DNA from: Atrichornis clamosus
Lineage: Eukaryota > Chordata > Aves > Passeriformes > Menuridae
Direction: 5' to 3'
Length of the DNA stretch: 64,000 nucleotides
NCBI GenBank assembly: GCA_013400975.1
Contig: WBMZ01009463.1
Location: forward strand, 1 to 64,000
Position 1 is the stretch's first letter; each line of letters opens with the position of its first letter. The position numbers and the translations under genes are program-made. The notes under the pieces were generated by a model. That model was not told the origin of the DNA. It ran no database searches and worked only from the letters and a program-made list of their open reading frames with translations. Of this stretch, positions 38,401 to 53,400 are shown piece after piece.

Positions 38401-41400
38401 AATCAAGCATCAGTAGCACAAAGAAAAGTACATGCAAAATACAAGTTATACATACACTAAGCAAATTGGTTCAAACTGGCTGTTAATTGGACACAAAACA
38501 GAGCTGTGCATTCCTGTGTCTGTTTTCTGAAAACATATGTTTAATGCCCAGCAGCAAAGAGAAGATGTACATGACTAAGTATTACTAGGAAAGAAATAGA
38601 AAACCAACCAGAAAGCATCATTACATCACCAGATAAAGTCCCTGGTGGGGTCATATCCTAAATGGTGTGGGTAGCTGTGATAACTATCTTGGGGAGGGTG
38701 GAGCTAAAGAAGGCATATGGAAAGTGAAAGGTTATGAAGAAAGCCTGAGGTAGGATTCATTTCCACATACCTAGTAATAAAATTAATAAAATTCTTCAAC
38801 TTTGAAAAAAACCCCCAAGGGGAGACAGATCTAGAGAATCCTTCATGGCACAGAAGATGGAGAAAAGTATTTTCTCACGGTTTTTCACAAAATGGGAGCA
38901 CCTAACAAAATGATAAAGATAGTAATTTCATGCAACGTGCTTAAACTTTGGAATTTCCTGCAACCATTTGTTGTGAAGGCCAAAAGCTTAACTGGATTCA
39001 GAAATCATTAAATAAATGGGAATTAGGCTTGCTGCTGGTTGCTGGACATCTAGAAGGCCCCTACACTGCTGGCTTCTGGTAAGAGTGTGCATTCTGCCTT
39101 TGTTGTATTCTTCCTCAATTATGTGAACCTGTTTAAGAAAGGGTATTGATTGGTCTGAACAGAAATCTTATCTAAACCTCTCTGGCACCTGCTAACAATC
39201 ACAGCCTTACTTACTCCAGATATTTTCAGGCAGTTAATATCTGCACCTTTAATCATCTTTGAAATCCTTTCTTCCCTCACAGTTTTGCTTGTATCCCACA
39301 GTCACATTGAAATGAAAACCCACCTGAAAAGAGCAGCCAAAGTTCCCCTCTCATGCTTTCTGGAATGCCCTTTAGCACAAGGTCTCTGGTTTTCTCCGTA
39401 CGATACATACAGACCCCTTGGCCATATTCCGCAAAGTGAATCTTCCAGGCCTGTTCCTTCAGGAACTCCTTAGCCTAAAAGCAAAGAAAGGCAGGCATAA
39501 AGATGCAGCTTCTCTTTCCAACACTGACCCACTGAAAACTCAAATGCTAAAAAGCCTGCAATGTCCTAACTTTCCAAGTGAGCAAGAAAGAACTTGGCTA
39601 CAGTCCAATTACCTTCCTCATAGGCTGCCTCCTCCCATTTCCTATTTTTGGTGTCAGTAGACCTTGCTGTTAAGAGAATATGGTCGAAGCAGTTACACTT
39701 AAGAGCAGGAACACAACCTCTCCTTGATTTACATTCAACTTTGCTTTTTTTTAATGTAGTGAAATACTTATATTGGTAAAACATCATGTTCAACCTTTTA
39801 CTTCCGTGAAAAATACTGCCTCTTAACTGTCTGGCAGGATGAAACTCTTCTGGACAGAAACACAGACTTTAAAGAAAACATAATTTAACAGTCAGGTAGA
39901 GCACTCAGAGGTATATTTTACCAGCTTAGGGTTGAACTCCTCAGGTGACCTGCGCCGATACATTGTCATCAAAGCTTGAGTTGCTGTTGGAATGCCGTTG
40001 TCATTGAGATTGAACTGCCGCTCTCCCTCTGACTCGGAGCTCAGGCTTTTGTGAGGGCTGGCAGAAATTAAACTACTTGACCTTGTAAACACCTGCAGAA
40101 AGCAGTCACAAGCAATACATGCATGAGGATGAGCCAGAGACTGGACTTTTTACTTCATTTTACTTCAAAATTAATACAAGCTAACAGTTAACAAAAACTG
40201 AGCTAATTGAATCACCCAGGTACAAGCTGAACGTATGGCAGAAAAAATTAAACCAATACAGAACAATGAAATCACTTCCATTTTCTCAATAGCTCCCCTG
40301 AAACACAATCAAATTCTATAATTAGAATTACTAGGGTCATGTTAACTTTAAGTAGCCCTGGGTAACTGAATGAGCTCCTTTGGTCTCATGTCAACATCAT
40401 AGATGTTAGATTGTGTGTGTTAGACTGTGATTTGGAAGAAAAATATTTTGAAGAAAAAGGATTTTCTGACTGCTTAAACAGCTCTGAAACTGTACCACAG
40501 TAAAATCTCACAGAGCACTTCAAACTAAATGCTTGAAATTCCAAGTAGTAGTCATGCGTATCTAGATAGGTACTCATATGACAAACAGTAGTAGTAATAA
40601 AGCTTGCAATTACTAATTTGTGTTTATAATTCAGTAGGTAGAGTACTTAGATCCATTTAGAGCAGAAGGCAAGACAAAGTTCCATTGCTATACATGCCTA
40701 TGTGCTCTGGTATACAACAGCACAGCAATTACACCTCACCATCAATAAAGCAAGTAAAAAAAAATCTCTTTTAAGACACACTTGGCCAACAGGGTAGGGC
40801 TACTCACTGCAATACTACGGTATGGCTTAGCGTAGACTTGGAATGTGGAATCTACCTACATAAAACCAAAAGGATATACCATAAAAGCCTTTTCTGCTTT
40901 GAGATGTAAACTACTAAACTTTGCTGGGCTTAACAGACCTGTTGAGGTTGTTATATGAATCACCTGAATTTCATATACAAAAGCTGGAATTCAGCAGAAG
41001 GCTTGACATTCAAAGTGCCTAAGAAAAGTGTATCTAATCATATCTTTTAAGAACCATTTAGTTTGTACACATAAATAAGGAGGTGGTTCAGAATAGGGTC
41101 ATTTGGTGTTGAACACCAAATGGGTGCTGGTGTGGACCAGCTGTACAGTGCTGGTTTTTTTCTGTTAGTTCAAATGTTCCAAAGTTCACTAGCAGTGCAC
41201 ATGCAAACCTGCTCAGCTCAGACGTTGTTTTCAGAAGAATCAAAGAATGGGATTTAGCAGCTAAAGTACTGAATAAAAGGAGTTTCATATCAACTGACTA
41301 TTTCTTCAAATTATTAAAATTCCACAATTACATTTGAATTTAACAAGTTAATTAACTGTGACACTTTCCAGCAAGATACACTGTAATTTCAGAATGTGGC

Positions 41401-44400
41401 AGCAAGAATTAGAGTAGCTCTTCCTCAGTATTCATGATTTCTCTTAGGTCTAACAGGGAAAAGATAGTTATCCTAATTGCAAAATTTTAACACTTCAGCT
41501 TAAGGAAGCTAAAGGCATTAACACAAAAGTGGTAACATTTCTGTGTACAAAGGTTTAGCTTTACAAAAACTTAAAGCTTTTTCCTGGCTTCTTTCTCCCC
41601 ACACCAGTTTAAATCCCCTTCTTCTACTAAATTATTCATGTTCCTCCACATACCTCATCATCTGAGCTGATATAGCTACCAGAAATATTTTTATCCAAGT
41701 ATATTTTTGAAGTGGTTTGTTGCAGAAAGTCTGAGATCCTCTGTACAAGGAAGTCTCTGTCTTTCAAGTTGGCAAAGAGGAACGTCATTCTGTTTTTCGT
41801 GCTGATGGACAATGGGCTAGGCAGCACACTGGAGCTGTCTGCCTTTTCCACTATTGTCACCTGGGGAGAAACAGTTGCTACAGCTTAAGATCTTCAATTA
41901 ATCAAGTTGTTTGGTCTAAGAAACCATCTTAGTACAATAAACCCAGGCTCCTTCTGCCCTTACATCAAATCCCTACGGACACCCGTCTGCCGGAAAACAT
42001 GATTTGCGTACAAGGACTTACAAGTCTGAAAGATGAAGGCTGTCATCCCTCAAACAACTGACTTCAGTACATTCTCCAGCAAGACTCCTCTGCACTACTT
42101 AGTTTATTTTCCTCAGGCTGCATTTCAAAAGAATTGGTAAAACAAAATTTCATCTGTGGGACACAAACCTATTGGCTTTTTCGCAGGACTTCCAAATCTC
42201 TTTCCTGCTTCCCAACACCAGCACAGGCTGAACTGACACAGACTTTTGCTTACCTTTTATTGCCAATACATGTGAATAAGCCGTTTTTGAGACGACACTC
42301 CTGTACTACTATATTACAGTTGCATACTTTGATAAAAACTATTATTTTAACTGTATTTTCACAGAAACTTCCGACAAAGGGAAGCTAACTCCATGTCTTC
42401 CCTTACAGAGGAAAGTTACTTAGCCTGTGAGGTGGAGGTTTGTGTTTGGCCTTCAATCCTCAGTGAAGTAGTCACTAATCTAACTGAACTCCAACCTGTA
42501 AACAGTACTCATACCACAATCTACTGAGTACAGGGTACTGGTTCCCTGAGGTTCAGTAAAGCACATTCACACAAAGAAATCTCAGGGGTAAGTCATACAT
42601 TGTTGATGAATTATGTAACAGTTTTGTGTTGTAAACATTACCATTAGCCTTAAACACAAATCAATCCATCAAGTCTGTGCAGTTCATACATTGAACAAAA
42701 CACAAATCACAACTGTAAATACTTTTAACCACTGCTTTTATGACTTGAAACGATTTTAGGTAATGAAAACTGACTTACTACCTTCAGAACAGAAAGGAGC
42801 CCATTCCAGTTTGCTAGGACCTTTACTTTTGCTCCTTTCTTAATCCTTTTTAAAATTGAAATCAAAGGTAAGACATTAGTGCTATAATATTAATAATTCT
42901 CTACTAAATGGATAGGGTAACCATTTTTCACGCATTTTCTTTGAAGATTTAAAGACTGCAGTGCACTGCTCAGGTGCTAAACTACTCCTCTGTTCTGTCC
43001 CTGTCCTTTTATTTTTCTGTTAAATACAGATCTACTGGTTATTTGTTAACTTAAAAAATCTTCACTAATAGCATACTGAAATTAGCTAAAACGTGTCCCT
43101 ACGGTTTTTTTCCGTTCCACTTTAAAAATGTTTGCATGCAATCAGCATGAAAGAGTGACAAGTTCTAAAGGCACAGGAAAGACATTATTAAAGCAAGCTT
43201 AATTACAGCTCTGCTATAATGAGAGCTGATATCCACGTATTTCCTGATCAGTAGAGACACACGTATCTGAAGTGCTGGTCTTGAACAGGGCACCTACTGT
43301 AGGTGCAGCGAGCAGTGCAGTCAGCCACTGAAAATCATGTTTTCCAATCGTAATTTCTGAAACAATGCTTTGTTATTGTCTCATCCATCAAAACTTCTCC
43401 AGGATATCACAGAATACTGGAATTAGCCTAGGGTCTAACCCAAAGCTTTAATTAAATAGAAAGCTTTCCCTTAGTTATTAATGGTACTGATCAGTTGTTC
43501 TGAGGACTGGCACTACCCAGTGGGTTACTGTTCTCCCTGCTGGTGCTGAGACTTAAACCTGCTCACACAAAAGCACTTATTCCTTCAGCTATTTCTCTCT
43601 CTCAAAGACTTAGAGCTGCTTTGAATTCCATGCTGCTGTGGCTGTGGTTATCAAAAACAGTTGCTGAATCTGCACCCAGGAAAAGAGGTGCTGTTAAATG
43701 AAGACTTTGCTCTCCTCCTCCACCACTTTACCTGGAGAACCGTTGTTCCCTTTGAGTTCCAGACCATGCAACCATAATTGAATGTCTCATCTCATGTAAC
43801 ACTGCCGAGAAGGTGTACTTCAAAGTTTTCAAACAAATACTGTTTTAATGATTTGTGAGGAAAAACAGTGTCTTGAAAAATTCCACGGTTTTTTAGTCAA
43901 GCCAAATTGTCTTTGGTTATATCAGCTTTGCTACTACTTCCATAACTTACTTTACACAATCTTCCATTAACCCACAAATCAAGTCAACCATAAAAAACCT
44001 CCCCAATATAATTTTTTTTCTTGCATCAAAAAAAAAAATCTTTTTACTCAACATCTGTTTTAAGTAACCAGCTTTAAAAAGGGAAACATAACCATTTGAA
44101 AAATGCTGACAAATATTTTCCTCATACAAGAATAAACAATTGCAGTCTGTGTGAAGAGATAATTCAAAGCTTTAGGATTATGAATCTTTCTACATCTGAC
44201 AAAAGCAAATCTTATCTGACAGACTGTAACAGAATTTCCACTCATCAATCTAGGAAGTTTCACCCTCCATCCCTCCCTATGAGGCACAAAAATGTACAAT
44301 GGGGGCTGTACATCAGAATACAAATGATGAGAGAGGAAGGACTCACAAGGGTTGTGAAAACTGATGGAAAAAACACCGTGAATTTTAGTAGTAGGAACTG

Positions 44401-47400
44401 TGAACTAAGATACACATTCATTAAATACTACTTAGAACACATCAGAATGGGATGCTCACAAGAGACTAAAAGGCTGAAAAGAGATTTTTCTACAAAAACA
44501 ATCAACAAAACCAAAACCAAACCAAACCCCAAAAACCCAAAGTTAGGCTGTAATATCCAGTAGGATACTGCCTATTAAATACAGTTAAAAACACAAATAT
44601 TTACCTCTCGAAGAGGGATAATAAGGCTGCACAAGTTCTCCTCTTTACTAGTAAAGCAAATGTAGTTTGTAGAAACAAACATCTGACCCAAAATATGCAT
44701 TTTGTTGAATGGAGTCCAAAGAGTACAGTCCGTGTGTCCATCTAATTTCTCATCCTTGGGAAGCCGGAATAATGCACGGTATCTCTCACTCTTTGCTCTG
44801 GCATCAAGATCCCTAAAAAATCCACACGAAAGATTTTCATGTTTAAAGGAATACATAATACATTTTAAGATATATTTTATGCAAATCATTGCAAGTTACC
44901 TGCATACAACTCAGTTAAGTTACTTATACAACTCAACTAAGCAAGGAGTGTACAGCAAAACAGTGGAAATACTTTGCATACAGGGGAGGTATAGTCTTCA
45001 CTTTTGGAAGGTTCTAAAACTACATGGAAAAAAAAATCTGCCATGAATGACTTAGACATTCATCCTGACTACTCAGAGAGGAAAGACTGAGTGATCTTTT
45101 CCTATTCAGCCCTACTTTCTGAGAATATATACAGTGTATCAATTTTTTACTGAATAGTTAATAATAATGCTTCTTTGAGGCTTATTTATTAACATGTTGG
45201 AATCCTTAGTTAGAGTTTCTTAACAATTTCAAGACTTAGTCTTGATAATGCATCCAGCACAAAACACTGAACAGTAAGGACAAACAAAGGTGATATAATG
45301 CAAGCAAGATGTCACTAAGTAATGAGAAATATAACAGAGCACTGGCTATAATTCTGTATGGTTCACTAACACGGCCAACAGATAATGGAAAAATTAAAAA
45401 GAAACTAACAAACTGCAGTACTCTTTAGCTACACTAAAGAGCTTCTGAACAAATGAGAACTTGGCTCAAGTTTCTTTTATTTTTGCAACATGTTCACATT
45501 CCAATGTTTTCCCTTTCCTATTTCAACAAGACACCAAGTAATTCCACCTAAATAATTATCCACATTTTGCCACTGCTGGAATCGATCATTCCTTTTGGAG
45601 TTACAGTAAATGGCAGCAACTTTTGGACAAAATCCTGGAAGTAAAAGGATTGAAGAGGAACAAATGAGTAAGAACCAGTGCTACCTACCGTTTTAGTGCA
45701 GATACTTTTTTTGGGGATTTCTTTTTCAGTTTGGGTAATGACCTGTCTTGTTCAAATCCTTCATTGTCCAAAAGCTGGCGCATGGCGATATTGGCAAGCT
45801 GTTCCATTAGTTTAAATGTCTCACTGATATTAAGGAATACTGAGAAGAAATGTTCACTTGACCTTGTGCTCACTTTGATCATATCAGGGAAGAGCAGAGT
45901 AGCGTTCTTCTCAAGTTGAGTGATATCAACCCAGCGGATAACTAACTTTGCTGAACAGAAGCAAACAAAAAAACAAGATTCAGTACAAAAACAGCATATT
46001 CAGGAGCTTTTATCTTCCTCTTCCTATAAAATACATTCAGCTGAGTTTTCTTGCATCTTGAAAAGTTGGGAGCACAGCATAAACAGACCCAGCTTGTACA
46101 AAGTACTGTAATCTGACAAAGAGCAGATAAGGGTTTAAATATCATTTACTCCATTTACAGAACACCACAGAAGCGTTACAAAGCTAGGTGGGCTAATGTG
46201 ACTTATTGCCACAGCACTTGCTCAGACTTTGATGTCCTCTTTTTCAATGGAATCAAAGAAACAGTGCCTAAACACATCAGACAAGCTTGTACTGTTTTTA
46301 TACAATAAAAGGGTGTTGGCTTTTCTTCCAACACCAGTACAGGTAGTGTCCTTACAAGAGGGGCTAAATCCCAGGGCTGACCGATTGTCCACAACCAAGT
46401 ACTGCAGAATTGTTCACTCCCACACTGCTTTGAATTAATTGCCTGTAGAGCAGACTGGTTGCATGCACACTATGTAGTTCTTTATTCTGGGTCTCCTCTG
46501 AGACCTTTATGATGTTCTGGTGTTGTACAAATGTAGATGTGCCATTTAAGGTTGCAAAGTCTGCTGGAGTAGTACTGGAGGATTGTGTAAGAGCAGAAGA
46601 CGACAAAACTGGTGCGATCTCTTCCCTATTCCCTTTTGGGCACAGTTCCTGAGGTGAACCATGTCTCTAGACAATGCCCAGGTATTGCTGTACAGAGGAC
46701 TACTTTGAGAATATTTGTGAATATGCACACAGTTAAGCAGCATGACAAACAGTGAATTTCTCCCTGCTCCTCTTTTCCTCAGCAGTATCTTTGTACTCCC
46801 AATGATCAGCGGGTAAACAGTAACAAACTACAGAATATTTCCTAACAATTCTCAGATGCACAGATTACCATTCCACCAAAAACATACCTTCCCTGCCCAT
46901 GAGAAAAGAGTAAAAGCAAAGGTGATTAATGCTGAGATACACCCAGCCCTGACGGGGAACCTTCCCCTTCCAGTAACTGCAGGAGTAGTAGTTCACTAAT
47001 TTCTCTTCTTCTGGCATTCCAAACAGCTTGTGAAATTTCACTATGGCTTCCTTGAATTTTTCTGTATCATCATCCTCTTTGATGCCATTGATTTTGTTGT
47101 ACTCAGCGATGATGCCCTGGTAGGGAGTGAAAGAAGTACACACATCCTGTTAGCGGCCATGGGGTATCAGATAATCCTAATTCCCAGTGCTGTCTGGGCC
47201 ACAGGCCACAACAGCTACTGCAGTGCCAAGGAAGTCTTTCGCTGAGCTCTCACTGTTCTGCTCATTCCTTGGCTTATGCAGTTATTTACTTTATTCAAGG
47301 CTTTCTTTCTGATGACCTTGATCCCTACCACACCTATGTCAAAAGCAACCAAGCACCAACTTGCCAGTATCTTCTTTTAAATTAATCAGCCTAACTCAGA

Positions 47401-50400
47401 TACTCTTAACAACTCTGTCAAGCACCTAAGATCTGTAATATTTTCCTCTTCCATGTAAATATGCTCCCTGGGAGACAGGCATAGGATTTCACCAGAAATT
47501 TTTCTTCAAAAGGGAAGGAAAAAAGTAAAAAACAATCTGTTATTCATAAGGGAAAATGTTAAATGACTCCTATAATCCCTCTTGAACCTTGAGCAAAGGA
47601 GAAGAGCAAAAGGGGCAAAAACCCCCCCAAACAACCAAACCTCTTCTAATAGATTAACTAATACAATAGAAAAAACATTTCCACTTTCAGGTACAGACGA
47701 CCTTCATGGAATTTGAAGTGGCAACAGTCTGGTGAAAAGCTGTTTTTTGATATCTCAAAGACTATGGTTCCTTCCTTCTGTTCTATACAGAAACCCTGCT
47801 CTATTCACTTATTTTCCCAATCTCTTTTATAATCATCTTTCTTCCCTTTTATATTAAAGTTATAAAATGGAAGTGACTTTTTGCCTTCACCTTGCTCCAT
47901 ATTTTTTACATGGAGAGCAGAGTGTAAGACAGAGAATCATCATTCACATCTAGTACTTTCCAGCTCTAACAATTTTCTTAAGGGATTATATTTCACAAGA
48001 CAGATGTCTTAATGTGTGAGGTGTTTCCATGATTATCTACAGCCCTCATACCTTATTAACTGAAAAAACACAAGGAGCTGGGGGATTCTTAAGACAGTTG
48101 CTTTACTACATGAAATGTTCAAAGAGGAACGAGACAAAGCCAATGCTTTGAACACAGAGTAAATACAGTAATTTTACTTACAATCAATCTTTTACCAAAG
48201 TATTTATTTTTAGGTAACTTTTAGTACAGATAAAGTACTTTTTACCAGTATAGCTATAATTTCTCCTATTAGAAAAAGAAGAAATTCTGGGAAAATCAAC
48301 ACCCCCACTTCCCACCAAGCAAACAAATCAATAAACCCCTAACACTTATATGAATTGTAAATGCCAATACTACAGGACTTAACTACACAGAAGAGGGGAA
48401 GAAGACCTTATGAGTGTGTAAAAAAAGAATTAAGCTTTGCATTGGAAAAACAGTTGCATAGAAAACTATCAAAGTTTAAGATAGTGAGCAGTGCAATTAA
48501 TTTTTGAATTTATAATATTTCAAGCCCTGCCTATATATTTATATGGGATTTTAGAGATCACATTAGTGTAGCTATGTGCACTAATCCCAGTTTCCCTGAT
48601 TTCCACACACATTTTGCTATTTAGCATCCTTAGTTTTCCTTCAAAAAGGCAGAGCAGCCTGGGGACTACCAGATCAAATTTGTTTTGAATTCACATTTGT
48701 TTTCCTTTCACATTTACCATTAACAACATTTATAGTAATATATACACTACCTGTATTTTTCCTCTGACAAATGTATTTATGTCATTCTCATTTTCAAAGA
48801 TTGAAAGAGTCTGCAACAAATTCTGTTCGAGCCACTCCCAGTGTTCAGTGATTTCCTTCCTTGAGCAACCTATATATAAAAAAAACCCAACCAAAAATCA
48901 CATAAGAAATAATTTACCAGTGTCAACATCCTCTTAATCAGAAACGAAAAACTCTAAGAAAACTTGCCAGTAACTGGAGATGCTGTATTTCACTAGATGC
49001 TGTCTTCTGGGAATTCCAAAATTTTCTCCCATTGTATTTAATTTCATAATAAATAGGCAGCAGCCTTCAAGGCTATTCTGTGAGAAGCACAAGCTGTTCC
49101 TGTCAGTTTCAAGAGCAAAACCTCCCTACGTGTAGAATTCTAACTACAAAAATGACACCAAGCTGCCCAATGTTACAGTAAAGAGTTACCAAAGGTATTA
49201 CCTGCATCTTTTAGAAACTGACAATACAACCCCAACACAGGTATATTCTACCATTGGTTCATAAAATCCTCACCATCCAACAAATTATATATATTTATGA
49301 AACAATGATAAAATTTCCAGAATAATAGCAAAAAAGAATAATTTTCCTGGCAGTTCTATTAGAACGTCTCCTCCTTAAAAGAAGATTGCTGAAATACCTG
49401 TAAGAAAGCTGTACCTTTTGGGGAAGAGGGTTGGCAGAGCTCATTTACTTTTAATGATGAAAGAATAAACTAAACTTTGATGACCCTTGTTTGCTTAGGA
49501 GACCGAAAGGGGTCAAGTGAGATAGCTGATACTGAGGAATCAGCATACATGTAGTCTGTGAAGCCTTATGCAACAGGGATGAAATAGCTTCATGTATGAA
49601 CTAGAGCCCATATATGCAGTTTTTCTTCTATTTTACTTCAGATGGGCTGTAATAAATATAACTTCTGGTTTGATCCTGTTGTCAACATCCTGCAGAATAA
49701 AGCTATTGGTGCTCTTCGGGATCCTTCTGTGCCCACCCTGAAGAAAGGATAAATTCAAGCACTCACAAAAAAATTGTTCCCCCAGAAAAGTATGTTGAGG
49801 GAATTCTGTCAAAACCTGCATTTTTAAGTAGTTTCAGAAAGCAAACACTACGTGTTCACAACAGGAACATCTGAAGCTTGATTAAAAGTAGGTAGGAAAT
49901 AGCATCAGCACTGCATCAACTCTTTGTTCCAATCACAGATTTGTCTCATTTTACTCAGAAGCAGCAAGTAAAGGTACCTACCTACTAACTAATGCCTACA
50001 GAACCCAACAAAATGAAGGGCTCATGTGAAACAACCATTGCAAAGGGGTTAAATTGCAATAAGCTGCTGCTAGTAACTTCTTCACCTTACTTCAACTTAC
50101 AACAAATGATGGGGAACAATATTCTTTCTACAGTACACTATAACACAACTCCAAGGAAGGCAACAGAATGCAACATTCTATGCAACTCCCAGGGGAATTT
50201 CATAATTCTGGCTGTAGTATAGAAACATAAATCATGTTGCAGAACAGCCTGCATATGTAATCAATATTTCAGAACCACAAATGACTGCCACTGCTGCTTC
50301 TCCTTAAAACTACTGGATGCAACCAGAGCTTTCTGGAACTCAGGAGGTGGTCTGAAGACTATTTTATTTCTTGTTGGCTTTTACACTGCTGTGAAAAGCA

Positions 50401-53400
50401 ATCATGAAATGCATGAGCTATGTATATAAAACTAGACTGTCATCAGAAAAATTGCTTAGTTCTTAACAGCGGTGACAAGCAGTGCAGCCACACCATCGTG
50501 ACGTACTGTTTCTTAAAGCTGTCTATTTCTGGTTTGTGGTTCATCAATTACTTTTCATCACTTCTTATGGAACTGCTTTGGTTGATTATTCTCAACCTGT
50601 AACCCATCTCTTTTTTACCACTGCTTTTTGTCTCCACTATCTTACTATTTACTTTCCCAGTCTCCCCTACAGCAGACCATGCCATCAGCCCAAAACCTAC
50701 ACTCCAGTTCTTACCAATTCATCATCACAGGCTAGATCTTTCCCTTTCTTTGTTGACTCAGGATTAAAATACAATTTTGCTGCAATGTTTCAAACTACAG
50801 GTTATTTTACCTCTGCTACTGGCAAGTTTTTGCCTATCCTAGCATACTGAAAGAATTCACCATTTTGCCATCATTGGCCTTTTACGTAAAGCGAGCATTA
50901 TCTCCGGCTCTCAGAGAAGGGGAAAAACCCAATATTTAACAGTTAAACCACAGCACTTTGGAATACAGAGCCCTCAAGACCGGCAGGGAATAAAAAGGAA
51001 ACACAGAAACTTCTATGAAAATGTATAGAATTGTTATTACCACAAAAACCCTACAGCAGTTCTATACTTGAAAAACACACAAAGCCATCGTAAGAATGAC
51101 TGATTTTATAGGTTGAGAAGGATCCAGAAGAGTTGTTCATTTATAAACGGAGTTTACATATGGCACCATTTTCGTCTTAACTGAGCACTAGCAGACGGGG
51201 GGGAACTGGCACGGGACACATATTACAGTATGAAAGGCTGATCGTGTACAACATTTTGCATTCCTAGACCATTAATATACTTTAAATTGTTCTTGAAAAT
51301 TTACCAATAACAACTCCAGTATAATTCAAGAGACAGAACTCTAAGCCATGGCACCTTTAACACAACGTTGCACTGGAGAAAGGGTTGTTAACAAGACTCC
51401 TCTCCAGAGTTCTAAGGCTTTAGATGTACCAGATAGAATTCTCATACAGCCTAGATCAGTAGAGGTAATACCCAAGAGCACCCAAAACTAATTATAAACA
51501 AATCTGGGGTCTAGACAGTCATTTTAGAGCAAACAAACCCCCTGGATTACTTTCACCTTTGAACAGTCTTGTACTGAGCAAGACCAAATGTCACAAACAA
51601 ACCATGAAACAATTGCATTTCTTCGAGTCACTCTGTACAGCTACTTACTGCAGACGGAGATTACTGAAGGCAGAGAAGAAGACGACACATTTCTGTGAAA
51701 ATAAGAGATTGCAAGTACCAAATAACCAGCAGTCTACCCTTAGGGAACAGGGACAATGCAGCCAAAGCCCTGATCAACCTGTATAATTTTAACAACCCTT
51801 GATCAGTTCAGAAGGAATTGCTTTAGTTGCAAATTTATAAAATAACCACAGTGCAGTGCCTTAGGGAACACTGGGCTGCTCAGCTTCAAGGTTGCATAGA
51901 TAAACTATTTGCTCTCTGTAAAATTTTACCTCCCTGTAAGATCCACACTATTCCCCTCAGGTGACAAGACTAAGCTAATGCAGTCTTAGAATTTAACAAA
52001 AATAACTAAGCCATCAAGCAGACATTAGGGGACTAAAAATCCAAGAAACATTCCACAAAGTAGAACCAGAGATATATACACTAACTACATTAGCAATTTC
52101 AATTAGGGCTAAGATTCAAAATTGAAGAGCATGTTTATTAATAAAATGTATATGAGATGTAAACAGAGTACCGTACTTCTACATAAAATCCACAATATGT
52201 GTCACAAAAAGAAACAGAATTCTCGCAGTTCAGCAGCACAATAAATTTCTACATGTATGGTACATTTATTTATTCTGGGGCTGTAACTCCTCTGCCTTCC
52301 ATTTTCTGCCCCTGCTTATCTTGAGAACACACACTGTAGGTATAAAATTATCTACAGGTGTCACGCAAAAAAACCTGCAAATACACTTAAAGAGAAGTCA
52401 CATGGCCTATTTCCAAAGACTTACAGATAATTTCTGAATATATGCACAGTACAACCATCTTCGAAGAAACGTTTTATTGAGAATGTTGGGTACATTATTT
52501 CCTTTGGAAGGGAGTCTGCAAACAGCAAGAAAACCTGTGTCCTCAGTTGCCCCCTTTCAAGTTTATGGGATGGAGGTGGTTCCTGATTGCTGCGCAGACA
52601 TCTGAATGAAGGGAAAACGGGATTGTATGTGCACCTGCAAGTACCTCTGTGTGTGCACCAGTAGTGTAAATAAACATACAGGCAAGTATTTTTACCCTTC
52701 TTTCTCTTCTGAGATCCATGGAAAGCTGACATGCATTACTTGTGGTCACGGCAGAGTAGATGACAGTACAAAGCAAGCAGTTAAATGAAGATTTGGAAAA
52801 AGCCTTCATAACATTGACTATTTAATTAATATCTGGTTTTACTATTAGCTGTCACTAAAGGCAAATTATGTTATATGAATTTTAAAATCTTCAGAGAGTT
52901 GGTACTAAGACATGTAGAGGGCAAAAAGGTTGTTAAAACTAATGCCTTCTATCAGGTCTGACAGTATCAAAAATAGTCAGAAATACTTGTGCTAATATGA
53001 GCTATTAAAAAACTTCCTATTGGATTCAGAAGGTGACACAGCTTTGATATCACCTTTGTCAGACACACAAATCATATGCTTCTAAGAACAGAGACTGCTT
53101 TGAACCACTAAAATTATTAGATCTATGACAAACCTTCATCTGTTCCTCCTTCCCTTCCCAAGAGGAGATCTGTCTGGTGGAAACGTCATCCAAATAACCT
53201 AAAAGTCAAATTTTATTGGGAGACTGGCACTGATGAAGTGGCACTGTTAGGCCAGAAGAAGCCTATAGCTTCATTAAATAGTAGTTTTGAATGCTAGGCA
53301 GCACTGGGCATGCTGGAGGTTACCAGGCCACTAAAGATATGATAGGCATGTATGTACTTCTCATTTGTCCTCTCTTCTCAATTTTCTTTCAAAGGAACTG

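Noticed and set aside
44096..44563. 155-codon plus-strand ORF in TBC1D9 intron 6
   Set aside because: It ends in a C/A-rich low-complexity tract and has no recognisable motif.
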